In this document: positions 44,398 through 52,993 of the stretch, in pieces | How the letters are laid out: every line of letters begins with the position of its first letter | Position numbering within the stretch: the stretch's first letter is position 1 | Source: Pseudomonas extremaustralis | GTDB taxonomy: Bacteria > Pseudomonadota > Gammaproteobacteria > Pseudomonadales > Pseudomonadaceae | NCBI RefSeq assembly: GCF_900102035.1 | Contig: NZ_LT629689.1 | Location: 434,001-498,000 of the forward strand | Reading direction: 5' to 3' | DNA length: 64,000 nt | Notes under the pieces: model-generated | What the model was told of the DNA's origin: nothing | Databases searched by the model: none | What the model saw: only the letters and a program-made list of their open reading frames with translations | Program-made: the position numbers and the translations under genes

Positions 44398-45357
44398 ATG
44401 CATCGAATCGGCTATCTACTCTCCGACGACTTCCAGGTCATGTCCCTGGCCACCCAGACGGTCTTCGAATACGCCAACCTCGTGGCGCCGGCGCCGTTCT
44501 ATGCCATCGAGATCTTCTCGATCACGGGCGGCATGGTGCACTCCTCCATCGGCCTGGGCGCGCAGACCCGCGCCGTGGACAGCCCCGGGCTGGCGGATAC
44601 GTGGATGGTCACCGGCGTCAACAAGCCGCTGGAGATCGGGCCGTGCGACAGCACCCTTGAGTTCGTCCGAAACGCCGCACAGCAAGCCCGCCGTGTCGCA
44701 GGTGTCTGCACCGGTGCGTTCGTGCTCGCCCAGGCGGGCGTGCTCGACGGGCGCCGGGCGACCACACACTGGGCCTATGCCCCGGCCTTGCAGCGCTTGC
44801 ACCCGCAGATCAGCGTCGAAGGCGACCGCATCTTTATCACTGATGGCAGCCTCTGGACGTCAGCCGGCATGACCGCCGGCCTCGATCTGGCGCTGAGCAT
44901 GGTGGAGCAGGACCTGGGGGCCGACATCGCGCGCTCGGTGGCGCACAGGCTGGTCATGCATCAGCGCCGCGCCGGTGGCCAGTCGCAGCACTCGCAGATG
45001 CTCGACCTCGCGCCGAAGTCCGACCGCATCCAGAACGCGCTGAACTATGCCCGGCAACACCTGCACCGGCCGCTCAGCGTCGAAGAGTTGGCAGAGGCCG
45101 TGCACCTGAGCCCCCGTCAGTTCACCCGCGTATTCACCGCAGAAACCGGCCAGTCCCCCGCCAAGGCCGTCGAGCGGCTGCGCCTTGAAGCGGCGCGGGT
45201 GATGGTCGAGCAGAGCCGTCATTCCCTGGATGTGATCGCCAGGGAAACCGGCTTTCGCGACCGCCGTCATATGCGCGAGGTGTTCCTGCGTGGTTTCGGC
45301 GTGCCGCCACAAGCCATACGCCGCGATGTGCGCGGTGTGAACAGCGCGTTGGGCTGA
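44398..45357 (+). CDS. GlxA family transcriptional regulator (DJ-1/PfpI plus AraC HTH)
   Basis: This 319-residue regulator has an N-terminal DJ-1/PfpI-like domain (about 1-190) with a conserved Cys nucleophile region VCTGAFVLAQAG. A C-terminal AraC-type double HTH (about 215-315) includes LSVEELAEAVHLSPRQFTRVF and VIARETGFRDRRHMREVFLR. GlxA-type proteins sense small metabolites through the amidase-like fold and activate neighbouring catabolic or detoxifying genes. The divergent SDR gene is the evident target. Confidence 0.9.
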   Translation: MHRIGYLLSDDFQVMSLATQTVFEYANLVAPAPFYAIEIFSITGGMVHSSIGLGAQTRAVDSPGLADTWMVTGVNKPLEIGPCDSTLEFVRNAAQQARRVAGVCTGAFVLAQAGVLDGRRATTHWAYAPALQRLHPQISVEGDRIFITDGSLWTSAGMTAGLDLALSMVEQDLGADIARSVAHRLVMHQRRAGGQSQHSQMLDLAPKSDRIQNALNYARQHLHRPLSVEELAEAVHLSPRQFTRVFTAETGQSPAKAVERLRLEAARVMVEQSRHSLDVIARETGFRDRRHMREVFLRGFGVPPQAIRRDVRGVNSALG

Positions 45358-45378
45358 GTCGACCCGAGGCTCGCGGTT

Positions 45379-46203
45379 TTATCGGGCTGCCTGTTGGAGC
45401 CAGGTACTCGGGCTTGTCCCCACCTTACGGCGGAATGTACGGGCCAGTGCGGACGGGCTTTCGTAACCGACCTCGGCCGCAATCAGCGCGATAGGCAGCC
45501 CCTCGCGCAGCCGCTTTTGCGCCAGGCTGATGCGCCAGTTGGTCAGGTAATCGGCCGGTGTCACGCCGACCACCTGGCGAAAATGCGCGGCAAAACTGGC
45601 GCGGGACATATTCGTGATCTCGGCCAGGTCAGCCACCGACCAGCGATGCTGCGGCTCGCTGTGAATCCGGGTGAGGGCGCGTGACAAGCGGGCGTTGGCC
45701 AACCCCGCCATCATTCCCGAGGCGATGCTCCCGCTGGCGATCAGATGGCGGAGCAACTGAATCACCATCAGCTCGAACAAACGATTGAGCACCACATCCC
45801 GGCCACATTCGTCGCCTGAGGCTTCTGCAAACAGCCAGTCGAGGTTGCTGCCGAGTTCGGGCAATGCGCTGAGCGGTTTGATGATGCAGTCCGGCAAGGC
45901 GAGCGTCAGCGGGTTATTCGCGCCGCCATCGAACTGCAGGGTCGCACACACCAATTCGGCTGCATCCGCTTCGGTGGCCACCAACTGATGCCCAAGGGGA
46001 CGCGCCACCAGCACCAGGCTCGGCTCCGCCAGTTCGATGATCCGGTTGTGTTTGTCCCTGAAGGTCAGGCGCCCCGAGCGCAGCAGATGAGCGTGTCCGT
46101 AGCGGCCGTGGTCTTGAATGTGGGCAGTGCCACAGAAGCCACCCTGATGAAAGGTGGCGGCGTGCGGGTTGAAGTGTTTGAGCAGGCTTGATAGGCGGTC
46201 CAT
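45379..46203 (-). CDS. AraC family transcriptional regulator (cupin sensor)
   Basis: This 274-residue protein has an N-terminal cupin sensor of the AraC_binding/RmlC type (FHQGGFCGTAHIQDHGRYGHAHLLRSG region) and a C-terminal AraC HTH pair. The HTH region shows WSVADLAEITNMSRASFAAHF and IALIAAEVGYESPSALARTF. It is divergent from the AhpD-like gene, with only about 130 bases between start codons, so it likely activates that gene. The ligand is unknown. Confidence 0.88.
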   Translation of the reverse strand: MDRLSSLLKHFNPHAATFHQGGFCGTAHIQDHGRYGHAHLLRSGRLTFRDKHNRIIELAEPSLVLVARPLGHQLVATEADAAELVCATLQFDGGANNPLTLALPDCIIKPLSALPELGSNLDWLFAEASGDECGRDVVLNRLFELMVIQLLRHLIASGSIASGMMAGLANARLSRALTRIHSEPQHRWSVADLAEITNMSRASFAAHFRQVVGVTPADYLTNWRISLAQKRLREGLPIALIAAEVGYESPSALARTFRRKVGTSPSTWLQQAAR

Positions 46204-46332
46204 GACAGGCTCGGGTTTAGACGATTAGTTGCATAACGTGGATGATCTGACGCCGAAAGTACAGTCTCCCTGTCTAGTATTGGTTCCGAGCTTGATCGAC
46301 AAGCGCCTTACTCAACCGATTGGAGAACCACC

Positions 46333-46851
46333 ATGACTCGTCTCGCCGCTCTCACCCTGGAACAGGCACCCGCCGGCTCGCGCGCTGCCCTCGAAGGCCT
46401 CCAGAAGGGCCTTGGGTTTATTCCCAACGCCTTTAAAACCCTGGCACATGCGCCCGCTGCATTGAACGGTTATCTGGCCTTGGCCCAAGCGTTGGGCAAA
46501 AGCTCACTCAGCGGCGCCGAACGCGAAGTGGCCGCGCTGGCCACCTCCGAGGTCAACGGGTGCGACTACTGCATCGCCGCCCATTCGTTTTTCGGCGCCA
46601 AGGCCGGCTTGAGTGAAGAGGACATCCGCCAGGCACGCTCGGGTTCGCTGAGCGCGGTGGCCGCCCTGGCGCGCCAAATCACCGAAAGCCGCGGTCAATT
46701 GAGCGATGCGCAGATTGCCGCTGCCCATGAAGCCGGTCTGAGCGATAGCAAGATCGTCGAAGTCGTGGCTCAGGTCACGCTGTTGACCCTGACCAATTAC
46801 CTGAACAACCTCGCCGGCACCGCTATCGACTTCCCGCCTTCGGCGCACTAG
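46333..46851 (+). CDS. Carboxymuconolactone decarboxylase / AhpD-like peroxidase family protein
   Basis: This 172-residue all-helical protein is of the CMD/AhpD superfamily. The active-site CxxC with its downstream His is clear: NGCDYCIAAHSFF near residues 75-87, as in alkylhydroperoxidase AhpD. It probably reduces peroxides or acts on an electrophilic metabolite, using the Cys pair and a thiol donor. GGAGAACCACC precedes the ATG. It is convergent with the flavoprotein monooxygenase gene (stops three bases apart) and divergent from the AraC-type regulator. Confidence 0.88.
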   Translation: MTRLAALTLEQAPAGSRAALEGLQKGLGFIPNAFKTLAHAPAALNGYLALAQALGKSSLSGAEREVAALATSEVNGCDYCIAAHSFFGAKAGLSEEDIRQARSGSLSAVAALARQITESRGQLSDAQIAAAHEAGLSDSKIVEVVAQVTLLTLTNYLNNLAGTAIDFPPSAH

Positions 46852-46854
46852 GCG

Positions 46855-48111
46855 CTAGCCAGGTTCCTTCTGGTAGGCCCTGTACTCGTTCTGCAGCACG
46901 ATGTGATCGGCCACGTATTTCGCGTCGTGCCACACCCCATAGATAAACGACGAGGCACGGTTTACCAGATTGGGCAGGCCCAAAAAGTAGATGCCGCTCT
47001 GCGCCGAGATCCCGCGTTTGTGGAACGGCTCGCCTTTTTCGTCGAACGCATTGACCTTCAACCAGCTGAAATCGAGCTTGAAGCCGGTGGCCCACAAAAT
47101 TGTGGTCACGCCGGCGGCGGCCAGGTCGAGGCTGAGGATCGGGTTGACCAGGCATTCGGGGTCGGGCAGCAGTTCCCAGGCCTCTGGCTCCAGGGGGAAG
47201 GGCAGGCCATTGGCCTCGATGTAGGCGTCGGCGTCGCGCAGCACGTCGAAGTAGGCGCGATCGCCCTCGGCCACGTTTTCGGCCAGGCCGGGTTGGAAGG
47301 TCATCACGCCGTCGTTCCAGTCTTGGGTGACGCCCACCAGGTTGATCCCTTGATGCGCCAGGCGGCGGAAGTCGACGGTTTTACCGCCTTCGTAGCCGCT
47401 GACGGCGAAGGCCACGTGTTTTTTCTTCGGCTGGATTTTGACTTCGTCCCACAGGCCCAGGGCGCCGAGCCACCAGCAGTAGTCGCGGCCCCGGTAGGCG
47501 CGGGGAGGGCGGTAGTGTTCGCCCACCGAGAGGTACACGGTTTTACCGGCCTTTTGCAGTTCTTCGGCGATTTGCGCGCCGGAGGCGCCGGCACCGACCA
47601 CCAGCACCGCGCCTTCGGGCAGTTGGCCGGGGTTCTTGTAGGCGCAGGAATGCAGTTGGTGCAGCGGCGCCGTTTCGGGAACGATGTTCGGGATTGACGG
47701 ACGTTGGAACGGGCCGGTGGCGGCGACCACATTGTCGGCTTCGATGATGCCCGCCGAGGTGGTGACCTTGAAGCCGGGACGACCGACGTGGCGTTCGACT
47801 TGCTGCACTTCCACGCCGGTGCGTATCGGTGCCTGCACCTTGTCGGCATAGGCTTCGAAGTAGTCGGCCATGCGCTCCTTGGGCGGGAAGGCTTCGGCGG
47901 AAATGCCCTCGAATTTCAGACCGGGGAAGCGGTCATGCCAGGCCGGGCCGTTGGCGACCAGCGAGTCCCAGCGTTCCGACCGCCAGCGCTCGGCGATGCG
48001 ATGACGTTCCAGCACGATATGCGGCACGCCCATCAGGGACAGGTGCTCGCTCATGGCGACGCCGGCCTGGCCTGCGCCGACGACCAGGGTGTTGATGGTT
48101 TCTACTGACAT
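46855..48111 (-). CDS. FAD-dependent flavin-containing monooxygenase-like protein
   Basis: This 418-residue flavoprotein has two dinucleotide-binding motifs: VVGAGQAGVAMSEHL at residues 10-24 for FAD and VVGAGASGAQIAEEL near 175 for NAD(P)H. ATGPFQRP and a late ATGF (LWATGFKLDF) are also seen. This is the layout of group B monooxygenases and related CzcO-like proteins. The exact FMO fingerprint is not evident, so oxygenation of a ketone or heteroatom is likely but unproven. It forms a convergent pair with the AhpD-like gene. Confidence 0.87.
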   Translation of the reverse strand: MSVETINTLVVGAGQAGVAMSEHLSLMGVPHIVLERHRIAERWRSERWDSLVANGPAWHDRFPGLKFEGISAEAFPPKERMADYFEAYADKVQAPIRTGVEVQQVERHVGRPGFKVTTSAGIIEADNVVAATGPFQRPSIPNIVPETAPLHQLHSCAYKNPGQLPEGAVLVVGAGASGAQIAEELQKAGKTVYLSVGEHYRPPRAYRGRDYCWWLGALGLWDEVKIQPKKKHVAFAVSGYEGGKTVDFRRLAHQGINLVGVTQDWNDGVMTFQPGLAENVAEGDRAYFDVLRDADAYIEANGLPFPLEPEAWELLPDPECLVNPILSLDLAAAGVTTILWATGFKLDFSWLKVNAFDEKGEPFHKRGISAQSGIYFLGLPNLVNRASSFIYGVWHDAKYVADHIVLQNEYRAYQKEPG

Positions 48112-48208
48112 GTGCGTTTCCTAAAAATGAGCGACCTGGGTCAGTGTGGGCAAGCCGCGTGGGCGGCGAAATAAGGGTTTTTGAAGGTAGAAGTTAGAAA
48201 AATCCAAA

Positions 48209-48243
48209 GCCTCACCTGTCGGCGCGAGCAAGCTCGCTCCTAC
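48209..48243. repeat. Single REP palindrome overlapping the aroQ stop codon
   Basis: The core GGCGCGAGCAAGCTCGCTCCTAC is the same REP type as at 15143-15249. The final CTA supplies the TAG stop of the minus-strand aroQ gene. Confidence 0.8.
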
Positions 48244-48686
48244 CTGGAGAGGGGGAGCAATGTGGCGATGGCGGTCAGCGCCAATTCATAGCCCAGCGCC
48301 CCCAACCCTGCGATCACCCCGGTGGCGGCCTTGGACACGTAGGACTGATGCCGGAAGCTTTCGCGCTGCCAGATATTGCTCATGTGCGCTTCGATGATCG
48401 GCCCGTCGAACGCCAGCAGCGCGTCGAGGATCGGCACCGAGCTGTAGCTGAGCCCGGCGGCGTTGATCACGATGGCGTCGCCGTTCAGGCGCGCGTCTTG
48501 AATCCAGTCCACCAGTACGCCTTCGTGGTTGCTCTGGCGAAAGTCCAGGCCCAGGCCCAGCTCGGCGGCGTGGCGCTGGCAGCGGGCTTCGATGCTGGCG
48601 AAGCTTTCACTGCCGTAGGTGCCGTGTTTGTCCAGCCCGTAGAGGTTGGCGTTGGGGCCGTTGAGGAAGTACACGCGGTGGGTCAT
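48240..48686 (-). CDS. aroQ: Type II 3-dehydroquinate dehydratase
   Basis: This 148-residue dodecameric type II dehydroquinase has the NGPNANLYG opening, the catalytic Tyr in KHGTYGSESF, RQSNHEGVLVDWIQDAR, and the C-terminal EAHMSNIWQRESFRHQSYVS with catalytic His. It dehydrates 3-dehydroquinate to 3-dehydroshikimate. It is more divergent than housekeeping AroQ (INAAGLSYSS in place of the usual INPGAYTHTS) and lies in a catabolic cluster, not next to accBC. It is therefore probably a dedicated paralogue, perhaps for quinate-like or other substrates. The ATG follows GGAG, and the stop codon lies inside a REP element. Confidence 0.85.
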   Translation of the reverse strand: MTHRVYFLNGPNANLYGLDKHGTYGSESFASIEARCQRHAAELGLGLDFRQSNHEGVLVDWIQDARLNGDAIVINAAGLSYSSVPILDALLAFDGPIIEAHMSNIWQRESFRHQSYVSKAATGVIAGLGALGYELALTAIATLLPLSR

Positions 48687-48725
48687 GACGGGCTCCAGGT
48701 TATTCGGCGATGGCAAACACTGCCT

Positions 48726-49148
48726 TCATACGGTCCAGTCGTCCGGTACCACGGCGATCACATCGATCTCCATCAACCACTCCGGTTGTCCCAGCCCGGA
48801 AATCACCAGCCCGGTGGAAATCGGAAACACGCCTTTGAGCCATTTGCCGACTTCCTGGTACACCGGCTCGCGATAGCGCGGGTCGATCAGGTAGGTGGTG
48901 GTCTTGACGATGTGCGACAGGTCCGAGCCGGCCTCTTCGAGCAGTTGCTTGACGTTCTTCATCGCCTGCTCAGCCTGGGCGCGCGGGTCGCCGAGGCCGA
49001 CCAGGTTGCCGTCGAAATCGGTGCCGATCTGGCCGCGTACATAAATGGTGTTGCCGGCGCGCACGGCCTGGCACAAGTCGTTGTCCAGCGCCTGGTTGGG
49101 GTAGGTCTGTTTGGTGTTGAACATGCGGATGCGGGTGTGGGTAGGCAT
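48726..49148 (-). CDS. RidA family enamine/imine deaminase
   Basis: This 140-residue RidA/YjgF-type protein has YVRGQIGTDFDGNLVG, AEQAMKNVKQLLEEAGSDLSHIVKTTTYL and a C-terminal GLGQPEWLMEIDVIAVV in place of the classic R-x-x-V-E-x-x-x-xA strand. RidA proteins hydrolyse reactive enamine or imine intermediates from amino acid metabolism. The Arg usually needed for this is replaced by the QPEW segment, so this is probably one of the RidA subfamilies with an unknown reaction. It is co-directional with aroQ (40 bases apart) and divergent from the LysR gene. Confidence 0.85.
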   Translation of the reverse strand: MPTHTRIRMFNTKQTYPNQALDNDLCQAVRAGNTIYVRGQIGTDFDGNLVGLGDPRAQAEQAMKNVKQLLEEAGSDLSHIVKTTTYLIDPRYREPVYQEVGKWLKGVFPISTGLVISGLGQPEWLMEIDVIAVVPDDWTV

Positions 49149-49257
49149 AACGACAACTCGTGGGAAGCGGGATGGATTGAGCTTCACACCGTGTCCTGTC
49201 TTGCGAAACCAGCTTTTGCGCGGGGTAGTGCTTAGGAAAATCCGAAGCCGGCGCCCA

Positions 49258-49275
49258 TCATGGGTTCGCCCATGA
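49258..49275. promoter_or_regulatory. Inverted repeat between ridA and lysR
   Basis: TCATGGG-TTCG-CCCATGA is a perfect 7-bp palindrome with a TTCG loop, in the shared promoter of the divergent genes. It could be an operator or an RNA hairpin in the lysR leader. Confidence 0.4.
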
Positions 49276-49330
49276 CCCGGCACGAACCCTGCAACGCTGC
49301 CCGTACAGTCATTGTTGAGGTGAAGGCGTA

Positions 49331-50305
49331 ATGCTCAGTCGTATTACTCAGCGCCAATTGGAATACTTTGTCGCGTCCGGCGAGGCCGGCAGCATCAGCG
49401 CGGCGGCGGAACGCATCCATGTGTCATCGCCGTCGATCTCGGCGGCCATCACCCATATGGAAGCCGAATTGGGTATCCAGCTGTTTATCCGCCACCACGC
49501 CCAGGGTATTTCCCTGACCGCCGTGGGGCGCCTGGTGATGCAGGAGGCCAAGCAGATTCTGGAACAGGTGAGCAACCTCTACACCATCGCCTCGGAGTCC
49601 TTGAACACCGTGCGCGGGCCGTTGCGGGTCGGGTGCCTGGAGTCGCTGGCGCCGATGATCACCCCCGAGCTGGTGTTTGGTTTTGGCCGCGCGTTCCCCG
49701 GCGTGCGGTTGACCCAGGCCGAAGGCAACCACGAGGAACTGCTGGAAAAACTGCGCAGCGGTGAACTGGATATCGCCCTGACCTACGACCTGGTGACCAG
49801 CCCGGACATCGACTTCCAACCCCTGGCGCAACTGCCGCCCTATGTGATGGTCGGCGAATATCACCCGCTGGCGAGCTTGCCGGCGGTAAGCATGCAGGAC
49901 CTCGAGGCGTACCCGGTGGTGCTGCTCGACACGCCGTGGAGCCGCGACTATTTCCTCAGTCTGTTCATCCAGGCGGGCACCACGCCGAACATCATCATGC
50001 GCTCCACCAACCTCGAAACGGTGCGCGCGATGGTGGGCAATGGCATCGGCTATTCGTTTGCCAATGCGCGGCCCAAATCGAACATGTCCCAGGATGGCAA
50101 ACGGGTGATCCGCCTGCGCCTGGCCGGCACCCATCGGCCGATGCGCCTGGGCTATGCCACGGCGAGCAACACCCAGTTGTCGCGTGTGGTGTCGGCGTTC
50201 GCCGAGCGCTGCCGCATGTTCGTGTCCGACCAGTACATCCCCGGCATGGCGCCGCCGAGCTTTTTTGACCCCCATGCGGTGCGGGTGCTCACGGGTGTGA
50301 GCTGA
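49331..50305 (+). CDS. LysR family transcriptional regulator
   Basis: This 324-residue LysR regulator has the N-terminal HTH (ITQRQLEYFVASGEAGSISAAAERIHVSSPSISAAITHME) and a periplasmic-binding-like effector domain (about 95-300, LRVGCLESLAPMITPELVFGF). GAGG precedes the ATG. It divides a bidirectional gene cluster and is the likely activator of both the ridA-aroQ arm and the transport/catabolic arm. The inducer is probably the transported amino acid-like substrate (inference). Confidence 0.9.
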   Translation: MLSRITQRQLEYFVASGEAGSISAAAERIHVSSPSISAAITHMEAELGIQLFIRHHAQGISLTAVGRLVMQEAKQILEQVSNLYTIASESLNTVRGPLRVGCLESLAPMITPELVFGFGRAFPGVRLTQAEGNHEELLEKLRSGELDIALTYDLVTSPDIDFQPLAQLPPYVMVGEYHPLASLPAVSMQDLEAYPVVLLDTPWSRDYFLSLFIQAGTTPNIIMRSTNLETVRAMVGNGIGYSFANARPKSNMSQDGKRVIRLRLAGTHRPMRLGYATASNTQLSRVVSAFAERCRMFVSDQYIPGMAPPSFFDPHAVRVLTGVS

Positions 50306-50336
50306 ATTTGCACCAAAAGGTGGCGTGCGCGGCACG

Positions 50337-50402
50337 CTGAATTCAGGTGTGCACGCTGTTCAATGTGGGAGGGAGCAAGCCCCCTCCCACATGGATTGGG
50401 GG
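50337..50402. repeat. REP palindrome
   Basis: TGTGGGAGGG-AGCAAG-CCCCCTCCCACA forms a strong hairpin of the P. fluorescens REP type between lysR and the ABC transporter gene. Confidence 0.75.
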
Positions 50403-50547
50403 TGGTTTTAAGTGGGCGCAGGGCACTGCATAGGTTCAGCCTACCCAGTGGGCCGGCTTTTACGAATTGACCCCAAGCACCTCCCGCCACGACTCTGAAT
50501 CCATTGACGCAGATCAACTTCTTTATTTTTTGCAGGGCACGGCGACG

Positions 50548-52065
50548 ATGACATTTGACTGGAATTACATGTTTGGTTTGCTGGGCGACGCCGAGTTCTG
50601 GCGCGCGACGTGGACGGTGATCAAGCTCAGTACCCTGACCTGGGTGTTGAGCATCGGCCTGGGCTTTCTGCTGGCCCTGGCCAAGCAATCCAAGCACGCG
50701 GTGCTCAGCGTGCCCGCCCGTGGCTATATCTGGTTGTTCCGCAGCCTGCCGCTGCTGGTGCTGCTGATCTTCATCTACAACCTGCCTCAAGCATTGCCCG
50801 GCACCTCGGCGGTGCTGGCCGACCCGTTCTGGTCCGGCCTGTTGGCGCTGGTGATCTGCGAAACGGCCTATGTCGCCGAAATCCATCGCGGCGGTCTGCT
50901 CTCGATTCCCAAGGGCCAGGGCGAAGCGGCGCGGGCGTTGGGCTTGAGGTTTTTCGGCACCCAATGGCGCGTGGTGATTCCCCAGGCGCTGCGGGTGGCG
51001 TTGCCGTCCCTGGCCAACGAATACATCTCCATCGTCAAGCTCACGTCGCTGGTGTCGGTGATCTCGCTCACCGAAATCCTGATGGTCGGCCAGCGCCTGT
51101 ATTCGCAGAACTTCCTGGTGATCGAAACCATGGCGGCGGTGGCGTTCTTCTACGTGTTCATCGTCACGGTGTTCGACTTTTTGCTCAAACGCCTGGAGCG
51201 CTTTCTCGACGTCAACCAGCGCAACGTCTCCCGCGTGCCGGATGCGGCGGTGCTGGCCCTGGCCACTCAACAGCGCACCGCGTTGCAGCGTCCGGCGAAC
51301 ACCGGCGTCGCCGCGCTGCAAGCCTCGCGGTTGCACAAGGCCTATAACGACATCGAGGTGCTGGGGTCGGTCAACCTGCAGATCCAACCGGGTGAAGTGG
51401 TGTCGGTGATCGGCCCGTCGGGTTCGGGCAAGACCACGCTGATCCGCCTGCTCAATGGCCTGGAGCAACTGGACAACGGCGAGGTTCACATCAACGGCCT
51501 GCCGTTCATTCACCTGAATAAAACCGACGTGCAAAAGCCTCGCTACATCGAACACGCCGAGCACCGCCTGAACATCGGCATGGTGTTCCAGAGCTTCAAC
51601 CTGTTCCCGCACTTGAGCGTGCTCGACAACCTGCTGATGGCGCCGAAGTACCACCGCCTGGGCCGCACCGACGTGCTCAAGCAACAGGCCTACGCGCTGC
51701 TGCACAAGGTGGGCATGCTCGACCATGCCTGGAAGTACCCGCACCAACTCTCCGGCGGCCAGCAGCAACGCGTGGCCATCGCCCGCGCCTTGATGATGCG
51801 CCCGCAGATCATGCTGTTCGACGAGCCCACCTCGGCGCTCGACCCGGAGAAAGTCAACGAAGTGCTGCAAGTGATCGAAGCCTTGGCCGAGGAGGGCATC
51901 ACCATGGTGATCGTCACCCACGAGATGAACTTCGCCTTCAAGGTCTCCGACCGCATCGTGTTCATGGAGAAGGGGCGCGTGGTCTGCGACGACACGCCGG
52001 GCGCCTTGCGCAGCGGCCACAACCCACGCGTGGAGGCGTTCCTCAAGGACGTCTCGCTGGCGTGA
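50548..52065 (+). CDS. Polar amino acid ABC transporter, permease fused to ATPase
   Basis: This 505-residue protein fuses a HisM-type permease (about 1-225, with the EAA-like loop EAARALGLRFFGTQWRVVIPQALR) to a HisP/GlnQ-type ATPase (about 245-505). The ATPase shows Walker A GPSGSGKTT, signature LSGGQQQRVAIARAL, Walker B IMLFDEPTSALDP and the H-loop IVTHEMNF. These parts are normally separate proteins. It should form a homodimeric importer with the binding protein encoded two genes downstream. The ATG at 50548 is chosen because an upstream leader has no membrane or helical character. Confidence 0.92.
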   Translation: MTFDWNYMFGLLGDAEFWRATWTVIKLSTLTWVLSIGLGFLLALAKQSKHAVLSVPARGYIWLFRSLPLLVLLIFIYNLPQALPGTSAVLADPFWSGLLALVICETAYVAEIHRGGLLSIPKGQGEAARALGLRFFGTQWRVVIPQALRVALPSLANEYISIVKLTSLVSVISLTEILMVGQRLYSQNFLVIETMAAVAFFYVFIVTVFDFLLKRLERFLDVNQRNVSRVPDAAVLALATQQRTALQRPANTGVAALQASRLHKAYNDIEVLGSVNLQIQPGEVVSVIGPSGSGKTTLIRLLNGLEQLDNGEVHINGLPFIHLNKTDVQKPRYIEHAEHRLNIGMVFQSFNLFPHLSVLDNLLMAPKYHRLGRTDVLKQQAYALLHKVGMLDHAWKYPHQLSGGQQQRVAIARALMMRPQIMLFDEPTSALDPEKVNEVLQVIEALAEEGITMVIVTHEMNFAFKVSDRIVFMEKGRVVCDDTPGALRSGHNPRVEAFLKDVSLA

Positions 52066-52092
52066 TCCGTTTAACGTTCAGGAAAAAACACC

Positions 52093-52965
52093 ATGATTGA
52101 ACAAGCACAAATCGAACAGTTCCAGCGCGACGGCTTCCTGATGGTGGAAGGTGTGTTGTCGCTGGACGAAGTGGCCGCGCTGCAGCACGACTTCGACCAG
52201 TGGGTCGAAGAGAGTCGCGGCCACGACCAGGGCTGGGGCAGCACCGTGGATGGCCGCGCGCGCTTCGACCTGGAAGGCGACCACCGCCCCGATCACCCGT
52301 CGCTGCGCCGTGTGAGTTCGCCCACCGAGATTTCCCCGGCCTATGAGCGCGTGGCACTGCATTCGCGCATGGCGGCGATTGCCGCGCAGTTGGTCGGCTC
52401 CAGCGGCGCGCGTTTCCACCACAGCAAGATCAACTCGAAACTGCCCCACACCGCGACCCAGGTGAAGTGGCACCAGGACTTTCTGTTCACGCCCCACAGC
52501 AACGACGACATCGTCACCGCCTTGCTGATGGTCAGCGAAGTCACCCCCCAGAACGGCCCGCTGAATGTGATCCCCGGCAGCCACAAAGGCCCGTTGTGGT
52601 CGCACTGGCAGGCGCAGCGTTTCACCGGCGCGGTGGACGACAGCGTGGTGGAACAACACTGCCAGCAACCGGTGGCCTGCTATGGCCCGCCCGGTTCCGT
52701 GTGCTTCATGCACACCCGCCTGTTGCACGCCTCCAGCCCTAACGAGACCGAACTGCCGCGCACCCTGTTCATCGGCGTGTATGCCGCTGAAGACGCGCTG
52801 CCATTCGGCGAAAACCCTCTGCCCAGCGCACATGCCGGCTTGCTGGTGGCCGGTGAAGAAAGTGGCTTGATACGTTCCACGGACAACCAACTGCGCTTGC
52901 CGCAGAAACCCCGTGGTGCGTCTTTCTTCGTGCAACAGGCCGGACAAGATTCTGCCACTGCCTAA
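52093..52965 (+). CDS. Phytanoyl-CoA dioxygenase family protein
   Basis: This 290-residue Fe(II)/2-oxoglutarate-dependent dioxygenase is of the PhyH family. The iron triad is visible as HxD in VKWHQDFLF and the distal His in RLLHASSPNET, followed by the Arg (LPRTLFIGVYA) that binds 2-oxoglutarate. PhyH members hydroxylate unactivated carbons, including amino acids (for example ectoine). In this cluster it probably hydroxylates the imported substrate as a first catabolic step. It lies 27 bases after the transporter gene with AGGAAAAAACACC before its ATG. Confidence 0.9.
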   Translation: MIEQAQIEQFQRDGFLMVEGVLSLDEVAALQHDFDQWVEESRGHDQGWGSTVDGRARFDLEGDHRPDHPSLRRVSSPTEISPAYERVALHSRMAAIAAQLVGSSGARFHHSKINSKLPHTATQVKWHQDFLFTPHSNDDIVTALLMVSEVTPQNGPLNVIPGSHKGPLWSHWQAQRFTGAVDDSVVEQHCQQPVACYGPPGSVCFMHTRLLHASSPNETELPRTLFIGVYAAEDALPFGENPLPSAHAGLLVAGEESGLIRSTDNQLRLPQKPRGASFFVQQAGQDSATA

Positions 52966-52993
52966 CCTCCCAACCCCCTTGCAGGTATTGACC

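Noticed and set aside
50152..52020. 622-codon minus-strand frame opposite lysR and the ABC transporter gene
   Set aside because: Shadow of clearly identified genes; rich in His, Gln and Arg with no recognisable domain.
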